Below the pieces are notes generated by a model that searched no databases, was not told where the DNA came from, and saw nothing but the letters and a program-made list of their open reading frames with translations. From Sphingomonas sp. IBVSS2 (lineage in GTDB: Bacteria; Pseudomonadota; Alphaproteobacteria; Sphingomonadales; Sphingomonadaceae), in assembly GCF_002127225.1 (NCBI RefSeq), contig NZ_NFUR01000005.1, positions 124,001 through 188,000 of the forward strand: a stretch of 64,000 nucleotides of DNA, read 5' to 3'. How positions within the stretch are numbered: position 1 is the stretch's first letter; each line of letters starts with the position of its first letter. Of the stretch, positions 16,266 through 22,755 are shown piece after piece. A program made the translations under genes and the position numbers.

Positions 16266-16483
16266 CGCGCAGCCTCGCCCTGATGGCAGGTATTGCCGGA
16301 GCCACGGGCGCCGCGGGCCTCGCCGCCCTGGTGAAGCCTGCCGCCGCGCGCGCCTGGCTCGGCCTGCCCGAGGGCGAGGCGAGCAGCTATGCGCTGCGCA
16401 TCGCCGGCATGATGCTCTTCGCATTGGGCCTGTTCCTCGGCGGTTTCGCAGCGGCCTTCACACTGGCGGGAGGGGCTGCATGA
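16262..16483 (+). CDS. Small membrane protein
   Basis: A 73-residue protein starting with GTG that overlaps the stop codon of the lipoprotein gene (GTGA). It has two hydrophobic segments (about 4-24 and 46-70) separated by a short amphipathic piece (AARAWLGLPEGEASS). No family is recognised. Its position and overlaps argue that it is translated together with its neighbours. Confidence 0.6.
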   Translation: MTRSLALMAGIAGATGAAGLAALVKPAAARAWLGLPEGEASSYALRIAGMMLFALGLFLGGFAAAFTLAGGAA

Positions 16484-16692
16484 GCAACGGCCTGGTCGGC
16501 GCCTTCGCGTTCTTCGGCATGCTGGGCGGTGTCTTCACGCTGGCACCGCGCCTCGTTGCCGCCCGCGTGCTCGGCAACGGCGATCCCGGCCCGGAAGGGC
16601 TGCGCGGCATCCGGGCCGGGGGCTTGATCCTCCAGTTCGCCGCCGCGGTCCTTGCTGCGATCCTCCTCTATTCTCAGTTCGTCACGGAGTAA
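16480..16692 (+). CDS. Small membrane protein
   Basis: A 70-residue protein with two hydrophobic segments (about 5-24 and 47-65) joined by a glycine-rich loop (GNGDPGPEGLRGIRAGG). It starts within the stop codon of the gene before it (ATGA overlap) and ends 5 bases before nrdB. No family is recognised. Confidence 0.6.
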   Translation: MSNGLVGAFAFFGMLGGVFTLAPRLVAARVLGNGDPGPEGLRGIRAGGLILQFAAAVLAAILLYSQFVTE

Positions 16693-16697
16693 CCCCA

Positions 16698-17756
16698 ATG
16701 CCGCTTCTCGAAGCCCGCAAGACCTACAAGCCCTTCGAATATCCCTGGGCGTTCGAGTTCTGGAAGCGCCAGCAGCAGATCCACTGGCTGCCGGAGGAGG
16801 TTCCGCTCGGCGAGGATTGCCGCGACTGGGCGCAGAAGCTCACCGATCACGAGCGCAACCTGCTCACCCAGATCTTCCGCTTCTTCACCCAGGCGGACGT
16901 GGAGGTGCAGGATTGCTACCACGAGAAATATGGCCGCGTGTTCAAGCCGACCGAGATCAAGATGATGCTGACCGCGTTCAGCAACATGGAGACGGTCCAT
17001 ATCGCCGCCTATTCGCACCTGCTCGACACGATCGGCATGCCCGAGACCGAATATGCCGCCTTCCTCCAGTATAAGGAGATGAAGGACAAGCATGACTATC
17101 TGAGCACCTTCGGCGTCGACAGCGACGAGGACATCGCCAAGACGCTCGCCATGTTCGGCGGCTTCACCGAGGGGCTGCAGCTCTTCGCCTCGTTCGCGAT
17201 GCTGATGAACTTCCCGCGCTTCAACAAGATGAAGGGCATGGGACAGATCGTGTCCTGGTCGGTGCGTGACGAGAGCCTGCACTGCGAAGGCATCATCAAG
17301 CTGTTCCATGCCTTCTGCAAGGAGCGCAACTGCCTCACCCCGTCGGTCCGCGACGACATTCTCGACATGTGCCAGAAGACGGTGCGCATCGAGGACGCGT
17401 TCATCGACCTGGTGTTCGAGATGGGCCCGGTGAACGGGATGACGCCCAAGGAGATCAAGAAATATGTCCGCTACATCGCGGACTGGCGCCTGGGCCAGCT
17501 CGGCCTCAAGCCGATCTACATGGTGGAAGAGCACCCGCTGCCCTGGCTCGCCCCGCTGCTGAACGGCGTCGAGCATGCCAATTTCTTCGAGACCCGCGCG
17601 ACCGAATATTCGAAGGCGGCGACCCGCGGCGCCTGGAACGAAGTGTGGGATTCGTTCGACAAGCGCCAGAAGGCCAAGATCACGCCGGTCGCCAACGAGG
17701 ATGGCGGCGAGGGCGGGCCGGACATGTTCTCGAAGGCGGGGATTGCGGCGGAGTAA
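16698..17756 (+). CDS. nrdB: Ribonucleotide reductase beta subunit
   Basis: The radical-generating subunit that partners NrdA. The 352-residue protein carries the class Ia metal and radical residues: Glu98 and His101 with the radical tyrosine Tyr105 (ETVHIAAYSH), and the second ligand helix SVRDESLHCEG. There is no N-terminal ATP-cone, so neither subunit carries the overall-activity switch. It follows the lipoprotein and two small membrane genes in a close-packed operon, apart from nrdA. The ATG of the AAA ATPase gene lies one base after the nrdB stop, exactly where the base composition changes. Confidence 0.96.
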   Translation: MPLLEARKTYKPFEYPWAFEFWKRQQQIHWLPEEVPLGEDCRDWAQKLTDHERNLLTQIFRFFTQADVEVQDCYHEKYGRVFKPTEIKMMLTAFSNMETVHIAAYSHLLDTIGMPETEYAAFLQYKEMKDKHDYLSTFGVDSDEDIAKTLAMFGGFTEGLQLFASFAMLMNFPRFNKMKGMGQIVSWSVRDESLHCEGIIKLFHAFCKERNCLTPSVRDDILDMCQKTVRIEDAFIDLVFEMGPVNGMTPKEIKKYVRYIADWRLGQLGLKPIYMVEEHPLPWLAPLLNGVEHANFFETRATEYSKAATRGAWNEVWDSFDKRQKAKITPVANEDGGEGGPDMFSKAGIAAE

Positions 17757-17757
17757 G

Positions 17758-18924
17758 ATGGCAGAAGATAGTCGATCTCCACTTCGCTTCACCCGGCTTC
17801 GCGCGGAGCGTTGGAAGAATTTTGGTGAGTTTGAAATTGAACTCGCTAGGCGCGTGTTCTTTGTAGGTGCGAATGCGGCGGGGAAATCCAATATCCTGGA
17901 TATTTTTCGTTTCCTTCGGGACATAGCAAAGGTCGGCGGAGGATTCAGAGAGGCGGTTGAAAGTAGAGGTGGCGTATCTGCTATTAGAAGCTTGTTCTCT
18001 CGTAAAAAAACTGACGTTGAAATTGATGTATCTGTTGGAACGGAATCTTCTAACAACATATGGCGATATGTACTTGCGTTTGGTCAGGATAATAATAGGC
18101 AGGCAAAAATTATCAGAGAGCAAGTTTATAGTAATGGAGTTCTAATATTAGATAGACCAGATGATAACGATAGACTTGATGAGGCAAGGTTGAGTCAAAC
18201 TCATCTTGAACAAATCAGTGCAAACAAGCCTTTCCGCGGATTGGCTGAATATTTTGACTCGATTTCTTATCGCCATATAGTTCCGCAAATTGTTAGAGAG
18301 CCAGATAGGTCGTTTGGGCGGGCGGAAGACCCTTTTGGCGGCGATTTTCTCGAAGTGGTTGCGCGAACACCTAAGAAAACACGCGACGCGCGGCTACGAA
18401 GGATTGCTGAAAGCCTGTCGTTTGCTGTGCCGCAGCTAAGTGAATTGACGCTTGATCAAGACACTAAGGGGTTCTGGCACCTAAAGGGCCGATATACGCA
18501 CTGGCGTGCGACTGGTGCTTGGCAGACTGAGGATCAGTTTTCAGACGGGACTTTGCGGCTGATGGGGCTGCTATGGGCTCTGATGGAGTCTGGTGGGGCG
18601 CTCCTTCTAGAGGAACCTGAGCTCTCCCTTCATCCTGCCGTGGTGCGGCACCTTCCTGCTCTTTTTAGTCGAGTGGGACGTAGAAATGGGCGGCAAGTCA
18701 TCGTGACTACCCATTCAGATGCACTTTTATCAGATGAAGGTATTGGCCTTGACGAAGTTCATCTTCTGGCAACGGCACATGAGGGTACAAATGTACAAAC
18801 AGCAGTTCATGATAATCAAATAAGACTGCTTCTTGAGGGCGGGATTACAATGGCGGATGCTGTTTTCCCTAGGGTTCGGCCTGCGAGAATTGATCAGCTA
18901 CCACTTTTCTCAAATCTGGTCTGA
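17758..18924 (+). CDS. ABC/SMC-type AAA ATPase of a putative defence pair
   Basis: A 388-residue ATPase of the AAA_21/OLD-like group. Near the N-terminus is LRAERWKNFGEFEIEL, the usual opening of RecF/OLD-type ATPases. Walker A is GANAAGKSN (37-45, Lys43), the signature-like segment FSDGTLRLMGLLWAL lies near 261-275, Walker B is LLLEEPELSLHP (282-293, Glu285/286) and a TTHSDALL switch histidine follows. The insert between the two halves is charged and unrecognised. Base composition is strikingly low (24 G/C in bases 18061-18120 against 40 of 60 in nrdB at 16801-16860). The start uses GGAG in the end of nrdB. The gene overlaps the next by one base. A role in phage defence is inferred from domain pairing, not shown. 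Confidence 0.88.
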   Translation: MAEDSRSPLRFTRLRAERWKNFGEFEIELARRVFFVGANAAGKSNILDIFRFLRDIAKVGGGFREAVESRGGVSAIRSLFSRKKTDVEIDVSVGTESSNNIWRYVLAFGQDNNRQAKIIREQVYSNGVLILDRPDDNDRLDEARLSQTHLEQISANKPFRGLAEYFDSISYRHIVPQIVREPDRSFGRAEDPFGGDFLEVVARTPKKTRDARLRRIAESLSFAVPQLSELTLDQDTKGFWHLKGRYTHWRATGAWQTEDQFSDGTLRLMGLLWALMESGGALLLEEPELSLHPAVVRHLPALFSRVGRRNGRQVIVTTHSDALLSDEGIGLDEVHLLATAHEGTNVQTAVHDNQIRLLLEGGITMADAVFPRVRPARIDQLPLFSNLV

Positions 18925-19514
18925 TGGCGATTTTTTCAGTAGCGGGTGAGGGTATCTTGGACTTGGCAGTCGCGAGGAAAATGCTTTCGCGCTACGGCCA
19001 TCAAGTCGCATCTGAATTTGATAAAGGAGGTAAGCATAGGCTAGATGCCGCGATCCCTGGATATCTTAATGCGGCACGTTTCAGTCCTTGGCTCATTCTA
19101 AGAGACTTGGATGATGATGGATGCCCGGTGGCCTTGCTGAATCAAATAGCCCCAAACCGTCATGAGATTGGTGGAGCGCTGATTCGCCTATGCAATAGAT
19201 CTGTCGAGTCGTGGCTCCTTGCTGACCGCAGCGGTTTCGCGCGTTTTTTCGGATTGGCGCTCGCTATAGTTCCAGCCAATCCGGATCTTCTCGTAGATCC
19301 AAAGCAGGTTCTTATTCAATGTGTTTCAGCCAGCCGTCATCGGAACTTGAGGGAAGGTGTCATTCCTAGGCCAGGGTCAGGCAGAAAGGTTGGTCCGGAA
19401 TATAACGCGGTCCTGTCTGATTTTGTTAACGAAATTTGGGATGTTGATCGAGGGTGTGATCAGAGCAATAGTTTGAGCAGGGCATCTGGACGGATTGCCA
19501 ACTTTGATGCCTAG
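18924..19514 (+). CDS. TOPRIM/DUF4276-like protein, partner of the ATPase
   Basis: A 196-residue protein translated from the TGATG junction with the ATPase gene. TOPRIM-type acidic positions are visible: Glu9 in SVAGEGILD, the Asp cluster 61/63/64/65 in LRDLDDDG, and the RSVESWLLAD segment (Glu95, Asp101) that recurs in DUF4276 proteins. The C-terminal half is less distinctive. The likely role is a nuclease or nucleotide-processing effector controlled by the upstream ATPase, as in the PARIS and OLD-type arrangements, but the exact family is uncertain. It shares the AT-rich composition and rare codons (ATA, AGA, TTA) of the ATPase and ends with the islet. Confidence 0.75.
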   Translation: MAIFSVAGEGILDLAVARKMLSRYGHQVASEFDKGGKHRLDAAIPGYLNAARFSPWLILRDLDDDGCPVALLNQIAPNRHEIGGALIRLCNRSVESWLLADRSGFARFFGLALAIVPANPDLLVDPKQVLIQCVSASRHRNLREGVIPRPGSGRKVGPEYNAVLSDFVNEIWDVDRGCDQSNSLSRASGRIANFDA

Positions 19515-19687
19515 TATCACTATTTTAACCGTGTCCCCAAGGCAACACCCCCGCCGCAATCCCATGCTGCAATGCAACCCGGCGGACTCCTCGTGCATTG
19601 ACCCCATGCCCCGCCGCCAGCGCCCGCGTATCTGGGCCGCCTTCGGCGGGGCGAGTGTTTGTAATAGTCACGAGGTTCCCCCCCCAC

Positions 19688-20320
19688 ATGCGTAAACTCA
19701 TCGCCGCCGCGGCGTTCGCCGCGCTGCCCTTCGCCGTCCCCGCCGCCCAGGCGCAGGATGCCGGCGCCGACAGCGCTTCCGTCGACACCGCCACCACCGC
19801 CGCCCCGGCCCGGACCGCGCCCGACGGCACCCGCGCCTTCGGGATCGAGCCCTATATCGGCGTCATGGGCGGCTATGAGCGGTTCGATCGCCAGTCCAAC
19901 GCCGGCATCCCGATTCCCGCGAACGGCAAGGCCTATGACGGCGCCCTGGTCCAGGGCGTCGCCGGCATCAACATCCCGCTAGGGCCCGTCTTCGTCGGCG
20001 CCGAGGGCAATGTCGCCAAGGGCATCAAGGGCGATATCGACTGGGAATATGGCGCCGCCGGCCGCTTCGGCCTGCGCGCGGGCGAGAGCGGCATGATCTA
20101 TGGCAAGGTCGGCTACCAATGGGTCAATTTCGACGCGCTGGGCAACAACAGCCGAGACTATCATGCGATGACCTATGGTGCCGGCGTCGAGGTCGGCCCG
20201 AAGGACATCGGCTTGGGCGGCGTCACCGGCAATAGCGGCGTGCGCCTGCGCATGGAGATCAACACGTTCAACAATGCGAAGAGCTTCCGCCCGATGGCGG
20301 GCGTGATCGCGCACTTCTGA
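19688..20320 (+). CDS. Outer-membrane beta-barrel protein (OmpA/opacity-like)
   Basis: A 210-residue predicted outer-membrane protein. A signal peptide (MRKLIAAAAFAALPFAVPAAQAQ) is followed by an Ala/Thr-rich linker, then alternating strands typical of an eight-stranded barrel: EPYIGVMGGYERFD, VFVGAEGNVAKG, MIYGKVGYQWVNF, YGAGVEVG and the terminal RPMAGVIAHF ending in phenylalanine. The ATG at 19688 was chosen because it begins the signal peptide; the open frame upstream is non-coding. The function is probably structural or unknown. Confidence 0.8.
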   Translation: MRKLIAAAAFAALPFAVPAAQAQDAGADSASVDTATTAAPARTAPDGTRAFGIEPYIGVMGGYERFDRQSNAGIPIPANGKAYDGALVQGVAGINIPLGPVFVGAEGNVAKGIKGDIDWEYGAAGRFGLRAGESGMIYGKVGYQWVNFDALGNNSRDYHAMTYGAGVEVGPKDIGLGGVTGNSGVRLRMEINTFNNAKSFRPMAGVIAHF

Positions 20321-20325
20321 GCCGC

Positions 20326-20359
20326 GCGGGCGGCGCACCCCCCGGGCTGCGCCGCCCGC
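20326..20359 (+). terminator. Hairpin after the outer-membrane protein gene
   Basis: A perfect 12-bp GC-rich stem (20326-20337 with 20348-20359) around a 10-base loop begins 6 bases after the stop codon. There is no T run, so it may terminate inefficiently or stabilise the 3' end. Confidence 0.6.
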
Positions 20360-20852
20360 TCTGCCGCACGCAAGGGTCGTTCGCGCAGAGGATGCGGAGA
20401 AGATCGGCGGGCCGCACAGCGCTGACGATATCGCCGTCGACCCGAGCCTGTCGATGCGCAAGCTCTGCGTCCTTCGCGCCCTCTGCGCGAACATCCTTCT
20501 CTCCGCGTCTCCGCGTGAAGCAATATTCCTCCTGCTGACGACGGCCTAGCCGCACCATGATCGCGCCGCCCGGCAAGGGCGAGGCGTGGTGAGCCGCGTG
20601 CGATGAGGGCGATGCCTTCGCGAGTTTTCGCGCCGGTTCGGTTCGCGCCCGGCCGCGGCGAGGAAAGAGGAAAATGGTTCACGCGGAGGCGCGAAGGCGC
20701 GGAGGAACGGTGCTCGCGGTGGGGCTATGCGCCCTTCGACGGCTGGAAGAGGGGGCGGTGAAAGTGGAAACGCCGCAGACGCGGCGAGCCGCGCATCTTC
20801 GCGCCTTCGCCTGAGCCTCTCACTTCTTCTTCGTCGCGCCGTCGCGCGAAGG
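20360..20852. other. Gene-free stretch with CGCGGAG-type inverted repeats
   Basis: No credible gene is seen in these 490 bases. Two segments are near reverse complements: 20494-20519 (TCCGCGTCTCCGCGTGAA core) and 20676-20708 (TTCACGCGGAGGCGCG core), and a third related run of TTCGCGCCTTCGCCT lies near 20800. The sequence looks like a degenerate dispersed-repeat area rather than a promoter region. Confidence 0.5.
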
Positions 20853-21812
20853 TCATGCCCGCTTGCGCGCCCCGCCCTCGCCATGGTCGCACACCGCCTC
20901 GCCGTCGCAGATCAGCCGGTCATAGCCGCTGCCCGGGCAGATGGCGTGCGCAGTCAGGATCGCCGGGGCCAGCGCCTCGAGCCCGGCGCCGCGCCGGTCG
21001 AGCAGGCGGCGGATCGGGCGGCGCGAGCCGGCCCAGGCCCGATGGCCCGGCTTGGGCGCCGGCGGCGGTGCGACGAGCAGGCCGACCGGGCGATAATCGG
21101 CGACGGCGAGTCTGGGGAACACGCCCCTGGCGATCGCACGCGCCCAGGCCGGCGTGGCCGGGCTCAGCGGCAGGTGCGGCACCACGTCGCCCGGCATCTC
21201 GTAGCGCAGGCAGGCGATGCGGGTGCGGTCATAGCTGGCGGCGAAGTCGGCATTGCCCGCGCGCGCCGCGGCGATGGTGGCGACGCTCACCGGCAGGTCC
21301 GCCCATTCCTGCACCTGGGCCGAGCGCATCGCCGCCAGATTGGCGAGCGCGCCGCCCTTGCTATGGCCGGTGACGAACAAATGCCGCCGCGCCTTGCGGT
21401 CGAGCAGGCTCTGGTCGAGCATCGCCTGGATCGCGGTGCGCACGCCGGGGCCCGAGCCCGCGTCGTTCCACAGCCGGCGCGTCGATTCGGCAAAGCCGAA
21501 ATGCACGCCGCCGCCATAATGCGAATCCTCGACGCACAGCGAGAAGGCGTCGTTCAGCCAGTCGAGCACCACGTCCCAGCCGTCATGCGCGCTGCCGAAA
21601 AAGGGCGGGAGCGAGCCGCGGAACGCCACCACCACGCCCTGGGCCGTGCGGCCGACCAGCGCCTGGTCGATCTGGCGCTGGCCGAGCGCGCTCTCGCGGC
21701 GGACGACGAAGGGCGCCTCGATCCAGCCGACGTTGCGGCCATGGACGTGCATGGCCGGCTGATAGGCCTGGCTGGAAGCGTAGAGCAGGCGGCGTTTCAT
21801 GCAGTCGTGCAT
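20853..21812 (-). CDS. Lipase class 3-like alpha/beta hydrolase
   Basis: A 319-residue protein resembling class 3 lipases. The strand-turn-serine motif is VTGHSKGGALANLAA (GxSxG), preceded by GVVVAFRGSLPP, the oxyanion region of this family, and followed by RYEMPGDVVPHLPLSP, which contains the likely catalytic Asp and His. No clear signal peptide is seen. I placed the start at 21812, where GGGGAG precedes the ATG at good spacing (MHDCMKRRLLYASSQAY). The C-terminal 90 residues are proline- and arginine-rich and unrecognised. It probably acts on esters; the substrate is unknown. Confidence 0.75.
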   Translation of the reverse strand: MHDCMKRRLLYASSQAYQPAMHVHGRNVGWIEAPFVVRRESALGQRQIDQALVGRTAQGVVVAFRGSLPPFFGSAHDGWDVVLDWLNDAFSLCVEDSHYGGGVHFGFAESTRRLWNDAGSGPGVRTAIQAMLDQSLLDRKARRHLFVTGHSKGGALANLAAMRSAQVQEWADLPVSVATIAAARAGNADFAASYDRTRIACLRYEMPGDVVPHLPLSPATPAWARAIARGVFPRLAVADYRPVGLLVAPPPAPKPGHRAWAGSRRPIRRLLDRRGAGLEALAPAILTAHAICPGSGYDRLICDGEAVCDHGEGGARKRA

Positions 21813-21948
21813 CGGCAATACTCCCCGAACCATACAGCCTTGCCCCGGCCGATGGTGCACAGGCAATTAGGGTTAACACCGGAGTCCAAAATCGCGAAGC
21901 CGCGCTTTCGTTGCGCTGAACCGGAATTGGGTGCCCGGGCGGGCTTGC

Positions 21949-22425
21949 TCAATGATGGTCGTCGGGCTTGCGATAGGCGTCGTGGCACGCCTTGCAGGCC
22001 TTGCCCACTTCGCCGAACTGCGCGGCGAAGCCGGCCTTGTCGCCGGCCTTGGCGAACTCGGCGAGCTTGGCCGCCGCCGCGGCATAGTCGGCGGCGCGTG
22101 CCTCGAAGCCGGCGCGGTCGCTCCACACGGTGGGCTGCGCCTCGGACGGGGCCATGCCGCTGCCGGCGGGGAACATGCCGGGGATCGCCCGGGCCCAGCC
22201 GGCAAGCGCGCGGGCGGCGAAGCCCAGCGCCTTGGGATCGTCGCCGCGATCGATGCCCGCCTTGATCTGGCCGAACAGCGCGCCGGACAGCAGGAAGGCG
22301 GCCTTGCGGCCGGCGATCACGTCCGCGGCCGGATCGGCGGCGACGGCGCGGCTGGCCGGGGCGGTGGCCGCCAGGCCGGTGAACAGCGCCGCCGCGGCGC
22401 CGAGTGCGAGCATGGAAGTGCGCAT
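21949..22425 (-). CDS. Cytochrome c'
   Basis: A 158-residue periplasmic c-type cytochrome. A signal peptide (MRTSMLALGAAAALFTGLAATAPA) is followed by a four-helix-bundle sequence with VIAGRKAAFLLSGALFGQIK and FGEVGKACKACHDAYR, where the CxxCH haem site sits near the C-terminus as in all cytochromes c'. Such proteins bind NO and other gases or shuttle electrons. The start at 22425 has GGGAGCG upstream. It is a single gene, divergent from a small zinc-ribbon gene. Confidence 0.92.
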   Translation of the reverse strand: MRTSMLALGAAAALFTGLAATAPASRAVAADPAADVIAGRKAAFLLSGALFGQIKAGIDRGDDPKALGFAARALAGWARAIPGMFPAGSGMAPSEAQPTVWSDRAGFEARAADYAAAAAKLAEFAKAGDKAGFAAQFGEVGKACKACHDAYRKPDDHH

Positions 22426-22543
22426 GGATTCGCTCCCTTGGTCGGAGACGGCGAGGCTAGGCCTCCTTCCTTCGATCCGCAACGGCCGCGCAACCTTGTC
22501 CATTATGGAGATGGTTGCCACCGAAACGGATCGGAGATCGCCT

Positions 22544-22744
22544 ATGCTGCCGGGCGTGGCAGAAGGCGAAGCTCCTCGGGTCGAGTATGCGTGCGAACGT
22601 TGCGGTGGTGTTGCCGTTACGCGCGACGCCTGGGCCGAATGGGACGTCAGTTCCCAGGCCTGGGCGCTCAGCGAGACGTTCGATTTCGCCTTCTGCCACC
22701 AATGCCACCGCGAGACCCGCCTCGCGGTGCGGCCGGTGGGATAG
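22544..22744 (+). CDS. Small zinc-ribbon protein
   Basis: A 66-residue protein with two CxxC pairs (YACERCGGV and FCHQCHRET) separated by about 30 residues, the pattern of a zinc ribbon. The intervening segment (RDAWAEWDVSSQAWAL) looks conserved. The frame is open upstream, but the ATG at 22544 has GGAG seven bases before it; 22511 and 22505 are alternatives. No family name is known to me. It stands alone between the cytochrome c' gene and the convergent peptidase gene. Confidence 0.65.
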   Translation: MLPGVAEGEAPRVEYACERCGGVAVTRDAWAEWDVSSQAWALSETFDFAFCHQCHRETRLAVRPVG

Positions 22745-22755
22745 AGGGGGGAAAT

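Noticed and set aside
17758..19514. The ATPase pair as a Septu or retron system
   Set aside because: No HNH motif is present in the second protein and no reverse transcriptase or structured RNA region is next to it.
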